Source of the DNA: a virus | Reading direction: 5' to 3' (one strand) | Virus record (IMG/VR): IMGVR_UViG_3300037842_000103 | Location: 1-23,273 of that record | Length of the DNA stretch: 23,273 bases | Shown here: positions 1-6,852 of the stretch, in pieces | Layout of the letters: every line of letters starts with the position of its first letter | Numbering within the stretch: position 1 is the stretch's first letter | Made by a program: the position numbers and the translations under genes | Notes under the pieces: generated by a model | Databases searched by the model: none | Told to the model about the DNA's origin: nothing | Seen by the model: the letters and a program-made list of their open reading frames with translations, nothing else

Positions 1-828
1 ATTATGACTGTCATCTGCGATAGTAGCAGTTAAAGTTCCATCACCTAAATTAGTCAGAGTAACAGCACCAGATAGGTCTCCTGCTAAAGTGATAGTAGGA
101 TCTGCAGTAGCAGTAGTTGCAATTGACATAGCATTTGCACTGAATGTAGCAGAACCAGTTACAGCACCAGTTAAAGCAACTGAAGCACCAGCACCTAGTT
201 TCTGACCTAAGTTGGTCGAAACAGTCGTAGCAAAGTTAGCATCATCACTTAAAGCAGCAGCCAACTCATTAAGAGTATCTAGAGTTGCTGGAGCAGATGC
301 CACCAAGTCAGAAACTTCTGATGAAATTACTCCTCTAATAGCAGTATTAGTAGACAACAAGTTACTGTTGAGTAAATCAACTCTAGCAGATTCGTCAGAT
401 ACTAACGAACGGATAGCAGTATTAGTACCAGTTAATCCAGTCCATAAGTCACCGTCTTCAGTTTCTAAAGCAGTTGCTCTACCTTGTAAAGCAGAGATAT
501 CGCTGTCGTTAGAACTAATCAACGAACGGATAGCAGTATTAGTACCAGTTAATCCAGTCCATAAGTCACCGTCTTCAGTTTGTAGAGCAGATATTTCAGC
601 ATCGTTATCTGTAATTGTAGATCTAATTGCTGTATTAGTAGCAATCAAGTTATTTTCTAACTGCGTGATTTTATTTGTATTATCCGTAGGACTATTTACT
701 AACATATCGTCAGTAATAGTTCCAGTTGTTATTGTGTTATTTGCGTGTAATTTATTGTTTGATCCGAATACTACGTTGCTTCCAACGTTTAATCCGTGTT
801 TTGCGACAAATGCTTTTTTAGTTGCCAT
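1..828 (-). CDS. Partial repeat-rich tail fibre/adhesin (N-terminal 276 codons; continues past the left edge)
   Basis: The frame opens with ATG at 828 and stays open to base 1, so the C-terminus is outside the window. The N-terminus reads MATKKAFVAKHGLNVGSN, followed at residues 26-33 by KLHANNTI, a segment also found inside the 1220-aa fibre (KLHANNTISNDTLTNAML). After that come four TNTAIR stalk units, one LDTLNELAAALSDDANFATT module (typical of phage tail-fibre repeats) and an IADDSHN segment. All of these have close counterparts in the 1731-aa protein. A plausible role is a trimeric fibre stalk that carries a receptor-binding tip beyond the window. An exact late promoter box lies 88 bases upstream. 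The ribosome site is weak (GGAAAAGAA). The gene is certain; the function is inferred from repeat style and context. Confidence 0.85.
   Translation of the reverse strand, partial: MATKKAFVAKHGLNVGSNVVFGSNNKLHANNTITTGTITDDMLVNSPTDNTNKITQLENNLIATNTAIRSTITDNDAEISALQTEDGDLWTGLTGTNTAIRSLISSNDSDISALQGRATALETEDGDLWTGLTGTNTAIRSLVSDESARVDLLNSNLLSTNTAIRGVISSEVSDLVASAPATLDTLNELAAALSDDANFATTVSTNLGQKLGAGASVALTGAVTGSATFSANAMSIATTATADPTITLAGDLSGAVTLTNLGDGTLTATIADDSHN
194..344. repeat. Dispersed DNA repeat shared with the 1731-aa fibre gene
   Basis: Bases 194-248 are identical over 55 bases to 3841-3895. Bases 250-297 are identical over 48 bases to 4551-4598. About 44 bases starting near 309 (agaaacttctgatgaaatta and onward) match the stretch near 4611. 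The best matches for one gene therefore come from different copies inside the other gene. This indicates mosaic exchange or gene conversion rather than one simple duplication. Confidence 0.85.
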
Positions 829-894
829 AAGAGTTCTTTTCCGTCTAAGTTAAAAAAATTAGCAACTACTAAATTGCCTTTGTCACTTTATTGA

Positions 895-910
895 ATAATA
901 TAAGTATTAT
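895..910 (-). other. Hairpin at the predicted 5' end of the partial fibre mRNA
   Basis: On the transcribed strand ATAATA-CTTA-TATTAT forms a 6-bp A/U stem with a 4-base loop. Its first base (910) is where a late transcript from the box at 916-923 would be expected to begin. A second adhesin gene shows a similar 5'-terminal hairpin (7771-7784). The stem is all A/U, so stability is modest. Confidence 0.4.
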
Positions 911-915
911 GGGTA

Positions 916-923
916 TATTTATA
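916..923 (-). promoter_or_regulatory. T4-type late promoter box for the partial fibre gene
   Basis: Exact TATAAATA on the minus strand, in the intergenic gap between the 131-aa gene and the partial fibre gene. In T4 this box is recognised by the phage late sigma factor gp55. Initiation would be near 910, giving a leader of about 80 nt. I see no convincing terminator for the preceding gene in 929-989. Confidence 0.75.
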
Positions 924-989
924 AACCCAAATTTTTATTAAAGTCTCAATTTAACCTTTCTAGAATTAAGTCTTTATATGTTTATCTGC

Positions 990-1385
990 CTATTCCTCAA
1001 CAACCGTTCTGGTTGATTTAAATTCAACACCAGTTGTAGTTGGGTCAGCATAAAGTAGAATATTACCACCAACCAGTTCAACTGAATATTCACTCAATGA
1101 AATATCATTAGTTTCGAGTGTAGCATATTCAGTATAATCCATACTACCACTTGAATTTTTTACTGCAGCGATAGTCGTATAATTATATGCACCAGTTTTA
1201 TTTGCCACAACATTATATGTTACAGCAGCAACTGCATCTGAAGATATAGAATCTATTGCTGTGTTTTCGTCTCCAGAAACAATCTGTTCGAATGTCTCAA
1301 CCGTTGGTTCTGCAGTTGCTACATTTTCTCCAACAACTCTTGAAGACATTATTTCAGCGAATAATCTATTTCTACTTTTTGCCAT
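990..1385 (-). CDS. Short stalkless adhesin-like protein (131 aa): anchor plus head domain
   Basis: The N-terminus MAKSRNRLFAEIM matches MAKSRSRDLADII of the 1731-aa protein, which fixes the start codon. From about residue 42 to the end the protein follows the same pattern as the last ~90 residues of the 1731-aa and 288-aa proteins. For example TAIDSISSDAVAAVTYNVVA aligns with QTIDTFGTADARTVKYLVEI, DYTEYATLE with VLSEYATVT, and there is a shared closing K/RxxRT or KxVKLA strand. It is therefore a miniature of the giant fibre with the repeat stalk removed. It lies immediately downstream of the giant gene, with a terminator and a late promoter between them. It could be an alternative tip, an assembly cap or a degenerate copy. 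No enzyme motif is visible. Confidence 0.85.
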   Translation of the reverse strand: MAKSRNRLFAEIMSSRVVGENVATAEPTVETFEQIVSGDENTAIDSISSDAVAAVTYNVVANKTGAYNYTTIAAVKNSSGSMDYTEYATLETNDISLSEYSVELVGGNILLYADPTTTGVEFKSTRTVVEE

Positions 1386-1391
1386 AACTTA

Positions 1392-1399
1392 TATTTATA
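1392..1399 (-). promoter_or_regulatory. T4-type late promoter box directly abutting the 131-aa gene
   Basis: Exact TATAAATA on the minus strand, with only six bases (TAAGTT) between the box and the ATG. T4 late transcripts start about six bases after the box, so the mRNA would begin at or next to the start codon. There is no Shine-Dalgarno sequence in that gap. Confidence 0.75.
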
Positions 1400-1417
1400 A
1401 CACTGAATTTCGTGCGC

Positions 1418-1440
1418 AAAAAAGGAGACCGAAGTCTCCT
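1418..1440 (-). terminator. Intrinsic terminator of the 1731-aa fibre gene (UUCG loop)
   Basis: On the minus strand AGGAGAC-TTCG-GTCTCCT forms a 7-bp stem capped by a stable UUCG tetraloop. It is followed directly by a run of Ts (TTTTTT). It sits 27 bases after the TGA stop at 1467 and before the next late promoter. Confidence 0.9.
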
Positions 1441-1466
1441 CTTTATTATAACTTACTTACTTACAA

Positions 1467-4400
1467 TCAAGCAACAGTTGCCAACTTAACTACCTTAACA
1501 GCAGAAGATGAAACGGTTGGAGTACAAGTCACAGTAAGTGTACTACCAGTTATACTAGCATCAACTGAACCTAACTCACTAGCACCAGTAGTAACAGTCG
1601 CATACTCAGACAATACAACATTAGTACCATCGTGAGTAAGAAGAACTTCCATAGAATGGAACTCATTCGCAACAGTGTCTTCAATCTCAACAAGATACTT
1701 AACTGTTCTAGCATCAGCAGTACCGAAAGTATCGATAGTCTGAGCAGTAGTACCACTAAGTGTTGCAGAAGCAGTGCTAATGTCAGCATTAACGTCAACG
1801 AAGTTTGCAGCACTTGAGTAAGTCTGAACAGATACAACATCATCTGCAGCAGCACCATCCGATAACCAAACAGAAGTAGTATTCGCTGCTTCATAGTCAG
1901 AACCAGCAAGTAGCATAATACCATTCATAAATACAGAGATCTTACCTGCTGTATAATCAAGTGTCGTACCGAAGTCATCAACACCAGTAAATGATTGCTG
2001 ACCAGCAGTAGCAGTATATGCTAACTCTGTGAACACATAATTGTTATTCGCAGCATATGCTTGGAATGCAGTATTCGAAACATAAGTAGAACTCAAGTGA
2101 GCATTACTTGCGAAGTCATCAGATATCGATACAGCGAAACTTGCAGTATTAGAACTAAACGAACCAGAACCAGTAACATCACCAGTTAAAGTAACAGTAG
2201 CACTAGCACCTAGTTTCTGACCTAAGTTGGTCGTTAAGGTAGTTGCAAAACTAGGATCGTCACCTAATGCAGTAGCTAACTCATTTAACGTATCTAGAGT
2301 CGCAGGAGCAGATGCTACTAAGTCAGCAACAGCACTATCAGTATAAGCACGGATAGCAGTATTACTAGCAGTTAAGTTTGTATTAACTAAATCAATTCTA
2401 GCAGACTGATCTGAAACTAATGAACGAATCGCAGTATTAGTACCAGTTAATCCTGACCATAGATTAGTATCTACTGTCTGTAGAGCAGAAATATCCGAAT
2501 CATTAGAACTAATTAAAGACCTAATAGCAGTATTACTAGCAGTTAAGTTAGAATTAACTAAATCAATTCTAGCAGATTCGTCAGAAACTAACGAACGGAT
2601 AGCAGTATTAGTGCCAGTTATTCCAGTCCATAAGTCACCGTCTTCCGTCTGTAGAGCAGAAATATCTGAATCATTAGAACTAATTAAAGATCTAATAGCA
2701 GTATTGGTTGAAAGTAATTCAGTCCAAGTTGCTTTATCAGATACATTGATTACAGTATCAAAAGTAGTTCCATCAGCAACAGAAATACGGAAGTTATTGT
2801 TAGCAGTAGTAAATGCTGTTCCAGTAACACCAGCAACAGTCTGAGTAGACATACTTGTAACACGACCATCAGCACCAACAGTTACAACAGGAACTAATGT
2901 AGCAGAACCATAAGCACCAGCAACAACACCTGAGTTAGCAAACGCAGTAGAAAGTGATACAGCATTAGCACTAAAGTTAGCAGAACCAGAAACAGCACCA
3001 GTTAATGTAACACTAGCACTAGCACCTAGTTTCTGACCTAAGTTAGTAGTCAGAGTTGTAGCAAAGTTAGCATCATCACCTAAAGCAGCAGCCAACTCAT
3101 TAAGAGTATCTAGAGCAGCAGGACTAGAATCAACTAGATTAGCAACAGCAGTATCAGTATAAGAACGGATAGCAGTATTAGTAGACAACAAGTTACTGTT
3201 AAGTAAATCAACTCTCGCAGATTCGTCAGATACTAAAGATCTAATAGCAGTATTAGTACCAGTCAATCCAGTCCATAAGTCACCATCTTCAGTTTGAAGA
3301 GCAGTAATATCTGAATCATTAGAACTAATCAGAGAACGGATAGCAGTATTAGTACCAGTCAATCCTGCCCAAGTTGCTCTAGTGTTTAAGTCTGTTTGCA
3401 ATCCATCTACGTTAGCAATAGTATGATTATGAGAATCATCAGCAATTACTGCAGTAATAGTAGCATCACCTGAACCATCAAAAGACGCAGAACCAGTAAC
3501 ATCACCAGTCAGTCCAATAGTCCTAGAAGTTGCTAAAGCAGTCGCAGTTGCAGCATTACCAGTAGTAGAACCAGAAGTACCAGTTACATTACCAGTTACA
3601 TTACCAGTTACATTACCAATTAGAGTATTCGCAGTTAAGTCACCAGTAACGGTTGTGTCACCAGAAATAGCACCACCAGTTTTATCAAACTTAGCATCTA
3701 ATGCAGTTTGTAAACCATCAACGTTTCCAACAATATGATTATGAGAATCATCAGCAATCGCAGTCGTAATAGTGATAGCATTAGCACTAAATGAAGCAGT
3801 ACCTGATACATCACCAGATAATGTTACAGTAGCAGTAGAACCTAGTTTCTGACCTAAGTTGGTCGAAACAGTCGTAGCAAAGTTAGCATCATCACCTAAA
3901 GCAGCAGCCAATTCATTTAACGTATCGAGCGCAGCAGGACTTGAATCAACTAGATTAGCAACAGCAGTATCAGTATAAGCACGGATAGCAGTATTACTAG
4001 CAGTTAAGTTTGTATTAACTAAATCAATTCTAGCAGACTGATCTGAAACTAATGAACGAATAGCAGTATTAGTACCTGTTAGATTAGTATTTAATACATC
4101 AACTCTCGCAGACTCATCAGAAACTAATGAACGGATAGCAGTATTAGTACCAGTTAAGTTTGTATTAACTAAATCAACTCTCGCAGACTCATCAGAAACT
4201 AATGAACGGATAGCAGTATTAGTGCCAGTCAATCCAGTCCATAAGTCACCATCTTCAGTTTGAAGAGCAGTAATATCTGAATCGTTATTACTAATTAAAG
4301 ATCTAATAGCAGTATTAGTACCAGTCAATCCTGCCCAAGTTGCCTTAGTGTTTAACTCAGTCTGTAATCCATCTACATTACCGATAATATGGTTATGAGA

Positions 4401-6662
4401 ATCATCAGCAATAGTAGTTGTGATAGAAACAGCATTTGCGCTGAATGTAGCAGAACCTGACACATCGCCAGTTAAAGCAACTGAAGCACCAGCACCTAGT
4501 TTCTGACCTAAGTTGGTCGTTAAGGTTGTCGCAAAGTTAGCATCATCGTTTAAAGCAGCAGCCAACTCATTAAGAGTATCTAGAGTTGCTGGAGCAGAAT
4601 CTACAAGACCAGAAACTTCTGATGAAATTACTCCTCTAATAGCAGTATTAGTAGATGTAATCGCCGACCATAAGTTAGTATCTTCAGTTTCTAGATCTGA
4701 TACATTACCTTGTAAGGTAGAGATGTCGCCATCGTTAGATGTAATCAATGCACGGATAGCAGTATTACTAGCAGTTAAGTTTGTATTAACTAAATCAATT
4801 CTAGCAGACTGATCTGAAACTAATGAACGGATAGCAGTATTAGTACCAGTTAAACCAGTCCATAAGTCGCCATCTTCAGTTTCTAAAGCAGTTGCTCTAC
4901 CTTGTAAAGCAGAGATATCGCTGTCATTAGAACTAATTAAAGACCTAATAGCAGTATTGGTTGAAAGTAATTCGGTCCAAGTTGCTTTATCAGATACATC
5001 GATTTGAGTATCAAATGTAGTACCGTCAGCAACCGCAACACGTAAGTTGTTATTAGCAGATGTAAATCCAACAGAAGTTACACCAGCAACAGTCTGAGTT
5101 GTTACACTTGTAACACGACCATCATTACCAACAGTTACAACAGGAACTAATGTAGCAGAACCGTAAGTTCCGCCAGTAACACCTGAATTTGATAACGTAG
5201 TAGAAAGTGATACAGCATTAGCACTAAATGAAGCAGAACCAGTAACATCACCAGTTAATGCAACGGTAGCAGTTGAACCTAGTTTCTGACCTAAGTTGGT
5301 CGAAACAGTAGTTGCGAAGTTAGCATCATCACCTAAAGCAGCAGCCAACTCATTAAGAGTATCTAGAGCAGCAGGACTAGAATCAACTAGATTAGCAACA
5401 GCAGTATCAGTATAAGAACGGATAGCAGTATTGGTAGAAACTAATGCTGACCATAGATTAGTATCTTCGCCTTGTAGAGCAGTAATATCGCCATCGTTAG
5501 ATGTAATCAATGCACGGATATCAGTATTAGTTCCAACTAAGTTTGTATTAAGAACATCAACTCTAGCAGATTCATCAGATACTAATGAACGGATAGCAGT
5601 ATTAGTACCAGTTAAGTTTGTATTAACTAAATCAACTCTAGCAGATTCGTCTGATACTAAAGATCTAATAGCAGTATTAGTACCAGTTAAGTTTGTATTA
5701 ACTAAATCAACTCTAGCAGATTCGTCTGATACTAAAGATCTAATAGCAGTATTAGTACCAGTTAATCCTGACCAAGTTGCTCTAGTGTTTAAGTCTGCTT
5801 GAAGTCCATCAACGTTAGCAATAATATGATTATGAGAATCATCAGCAATAGTAGTTGTGATAGAAACAGCATTAGCACTAAATGAAGCAGTACCAGTAAC
5901 ATCACCAGTTAATGCAACAGTAGCACTAGAACCTAGTTTCTGACCTAAGTTGGTCGTTAAGGTTGTCGCAAAGTTCGCATCATCACCTAACGCATCCGCA
6001 AGTTCGTTTAATGTATCTAGAGTTGCTGGAGCAGAATCTACAAGACCAGATACCTCTGAAGAAATTACTCCTCTAATAGCAGTATTAGTAGATGTTATCG
6101 CTGACCATAGATTAGTATCTTCAGTTTCTAGATCTGATACATTACCTTGTAAAGCAGTAATATCACCATCATTAGAACTGATTAGAGATCTGATAGCAGT
6201 ATTAGTACCAGTTAGATTAGTATTAAGAACATCAACTCTAGCAGACTGATCAGATACTAAAGATCTAATAGCAGTATTAGTACCAGTTAAACCAGTCCAT
6301 AAGTCGCCATCTTCAGTTTCTAAAGCAGTTGCTCTACCTTGTAGAGTACTGATGTCACCATCGTTAGAACTAATCAGAGAACGAATCGCTGTGTTACTAG
6401 CAGTTAAGTTAGAATTAACTAAATCAATTCTATCAGTTTCTACGTCAATATTGCTTTGCGTAGAAGAAATTTGAGAATTTACGTATGTATTTGATGCTAA
6501 CGTACTTGTGTCGTTAGTAATTTTTGATTCAACAGCATTTAAGTCTATTGAAATTTGTGATAATGTTACACCATTATTTGCCGATACATCTGCGTGATTA
6601 CTGGTATATATACTTTTTTTACCAATTATATCCGCGAGGTCTCTAGATCTTGATTTAGCCAT
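1467..6662 (-). CDS. Giant modular tail fibre/adhesin (1731 aa) with 26 stalk repeats
   Basis: Residues 1-16 (MAKSRSRDLADIIGKK) are an anchor-type N-terminus shared with the 131-aa protein. Residues ~80-1510 are a stalk with 26 copies of a unit starting (S/T)NT(A/D)IR. The commonest form is 25 residues (75 bp) with coiled-coil-like spacing of hydrophobics. The stalk also holds six LDTLNELA super-modules near residues 215, 433, 695, 912, 1186 and 1455, each followed by FATT...NLGQKLG. A TLVPVVTVG...DKATWTELL module occurs twice (about 490-562 and 1244-1314). From ~1540 on there is a head: an FTGVDDFG...VFMNGIMLL segment, then a VNADI...KYLVEIED beta domain, both paralogous to the 288-aa protein. 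The ribosome site is AAGGAAAA. The likely role is a trimeric fibre that contacts the host. There is no S74 chaperone and no catalytic motif. Confidence 0.9.
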   Translation of the reverse strand: MAKSRSRDLADIIGKKSIYTSNHADVSANNGVTLSQISIDLNAVESKITNDTSTLASNTYVNSQISSTQSNIDVETDRIDLVNSNLTASNTAIRSLISSNDGDISTLQGRATALETEDGDLWTGLTGTNTAIRSLVSDQSARVDVLNTNLTGTNTAIRSLISSNDGDITALQGNVSDLETEDTNLWSAITSTNTAIRGVISSEVSGLVDSAPATLDTLNELADALGDDANFATTLTTNLGQKLGSSATVALTGDVTGTASFSANAVSITTTIADDSHNHIIANVDGLQADLNTRATWSGLTGTNTAIRSLVSDESARVDLVNTNLTGTNTAIRSLVSDESARVDLVNTNLTGTNTAIRSLVSDESARVDVLNTNLVGTNTDIRALITSNDGDITALQGEDTNLWSALVSTNTAIRSYTDTAVANLVDSSPAALDTLNELAAALGDDANFATTVSTNLGQKLGSTATVALTGDVTGSASFSANAVSLSTTLSNSGVTGGTYGSATLVPVVTVGNDGRVTSVTTQTVAGVTSVGFTSANNNLRVAVADGTTFDTQIDVSDKATWTELLSTNTAIRSLISSNDSDISALQGRATALETEDGDLWTGLTGTNTAIRSLVSDQSARIDLVNTNLTASNTAIRALITSNDGDISTLQGNVSDLETEDTNLWSAITSTNTAIRGVISSEVSGLVDSAPATLDTLNELAAALNDDANFATTLTTNLGQKLGAGASVALTGDVSGSATFSANAVSITTTIADDSHNHIIGNVDGLQTELNTKATWAGLTGTNTAIRSLISNNDSDITALQTEDGDLWTGLTGTNTAIRSLVSDESARVDLVNTNLTGTNTAIRSLVSDESARVDVLNTNLTGTNTAIRSLVSDQSARIDLVNTNLTASNTAIRAYTDTAVANLVDSSPAALDTLNELAAALGDDANFATTVSTNLGQKLGSTATVTLSGDVSGTASFSANAITITTAIADDSHNHIVGNVDGLQTALDAKFDKTGGAISGDTTVTGDLTANTLIGNVTGNVTGNVTGTSGSTTGNAATATALATSRTIGLTGDVTGSASFDGSGDATITAVIADDSHNHTIANVDGLQTDLNTRATWAGLTGTNTAIRSLISSNDSDITALQTEDGDLWTGLTGTNTAIRSLVSDESARVDLLNSNLLSTNTAIRSYTDTAVANLVDSSPAALDTLNELAAALGDDANFATTLTTNLGQKLGASASVTLTGAVSGSANFSANAVSLSTAFANSGVVAGAYGSATLVPVVTVGADGRVTSMSTQTVAGVTGTAFTTANNNFRISVADGTTFDTVINVSDKATWTELLSTNTAIRSLISSNDSDISALQTEDGDLWTGITGTNTAIRSLVSDESARIDLVNSNLTASNTAIRSLISSNDSDISALQTVDTNLWSGLTGTNTAIRSLVSDQSARIDLVNTNLTASNTAIRAYTDSAVADLVASAPATLDTLNELATALGDDPSFATTLTTNLGQKLGASATVTLTGDVTGSGSFSSNTASFAVSISDDFASNAHLSSTYVSNTAFQAYAANNNYVFTELAYTATAGQQSFTGVDDFGTTLDYTAGKISVFMNGIMLLAGSDYEAANTTSVWLSDGAAADDVVSVQTYSSAANFVDVNADISTASATLSGTTAQTIDTFGTADARTVKYLVEIEDTVANEFHSMEVLLTHDGTNVVLSEYATVTTGASELGSVDASITGSTLTVTCTPTVSSSAVKVVKLATVA
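3579..3614. repeat. Three perfect 12-bp tandem units inside the giant fibre gene
   Basis: ACCAGTTACATT is repeated three times without change and encodes NVTG-NVTG-NVTG on the minus strand. Units of 12 bp keep the frame, so copy-number slippage would lengthen or shorten the protein by four residues at a time. Confidence 0.9.
4033..4232. repeat. Tandem 75-bp repeats, set B
   Basis: Units begin with gcagact at 4033, 4108 and 4183, exactly 75 bases apart. Each encodes one 25-residue TGTNTAIRSLVSD(E/Q)SAR stalk unit. The second and third units are nearly identical over about 50 bases; the first differs at several silent positions. Confidence 0.85.
5566..5765. repeat. Tandem 75-bp repeats, set A
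   Basis: Units begin with gcagatt at 5566, 5641 and 5716, exactly 75 bases apart. The units at 5641 and 5716 are identical for about 50 bases into the third, which then diverges at the module boundary. This is a recent in-frame expansion of the 25-residue stalk unit. Confidence 0.9.
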
Positions 6663-6720
6663 GGGAGTTTTCCTTGTTATTTAGAATAGTTTTTGTAAAA
6701 TATAACCTTTGAGTCGTAAT

Positions 6721-6798
6721 TTAATCATCCAGGTGTTCATTTCCCACCTTTAGATGTTCAATATCCCATCTATAGACTATAACAATGTTGGTGTTCAT
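6721..6798 (-). CDS. Possible 25-codon upstream ORF in the leader of the giant fibre gene
   Basis: It starts at the ATG inside the loop of the first leader hairpin (GGTGGGAAATGAAC) and ends with TAA at 6721-6723, encoding MNTNIVIVYRWDIEHLKVGN plus five more residues. The purine-rich GGTGGGAA just before the ATG could act as a ribosome site, although the spacing is short. The ATG in the third hairpin opens a second small frame (6681-6740, 19 codons), also starting MNT because the hairpin is repeated. Either may be chance. Translation would open the hairpins, so a coupling role is conceivable. Confidence 0.25.
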   Translation of the reverse strand: MNTNIVIVYRWDIEHLKVGNEHLDD

Positions 6799-6807
6799 TT
6801 CCCACCA
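6731..6807 (-). promoter_or_regulatory. Triple-hairpin leader RNA element upstream of the giant fibre gene
   Basis: Three hairpins on the transcribed strand. H1 is 6807-6789 (UGGUG stem, loop GGAAAUGAA, CACCA). H2 is 6772-6751 (UAGAUG, loop GGAUAUUGAA, CAUCUA). H3 is 6749-6731 (AGGUG, loop GGAAAUGAA, CACCU). Loops are conserved (GGA at the 5' side, UGAA at the 3' side). The stems differ by paired changes: U-A versus A-U at the outer pair, and G-C versus A-U at the third pair of H2. All three lie between the late promoter box at 6829 and the ATG at 6662, so they are in the 5' leader. The repeated pattern suggests binding sites for a protein or the ribosome. No known RNA family is recognised. 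Confidence 0.6.
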
Positions 6808-6828
6808 GTTAAAAGGTTCTTACAGTAT

Positions 6829-6836
6829 TATTTATA
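6829..6836 (-). promoter_or_regulatory. T4-type late promoter box for the giant fibre gene
   Basis: Exact TATAAATA on the minus strand, 17 bases past the stop of the 288-aa gene. Predicted initiation is near 6823, giving a leader of about 160 nt that contains the triple-hairpin element. This is the longest leader of any gene in the window. No terminator separates it from the preceding gene, so read-through is also possible. Confidence 0.75.
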
Positions 6837-6852
6837 AGAATAAACGTTCTGT

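Noticed and set aside
212-853. Open frames on the plus strand, such as 212-853, 5431-5802, 11242-11652 and others
   Set aside because: They lie opposite real fibre genes and repeat the complement of the stalk repeats (for example IAVLVPV opposite TGTNTAIR). They stay open because of repetitive codon use. No plus-strand promoter or ribosome site supports them.
929-989. Terminator after the 131-aa gene
   Set aside because: The repeated aagtct motifs here are direct, not inverted. I found no stem followed by a T run.
5566-5765. CRISPR array
   Set aside because: The repeats have a 75-bp period with no unique spacers and lie in frame inside a fibre gene, so they encode protein repeats.
1467-6662. 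Diversity-generating retroelement (variable/template repeat pair)
   Set aside because: No reverse transcriptase or template repeat is visible. Differences between repeats are scattered, mostly silent and not adenine-specific as far as I can see by eye. Mtd-like N-termini alone do not imply such a system.
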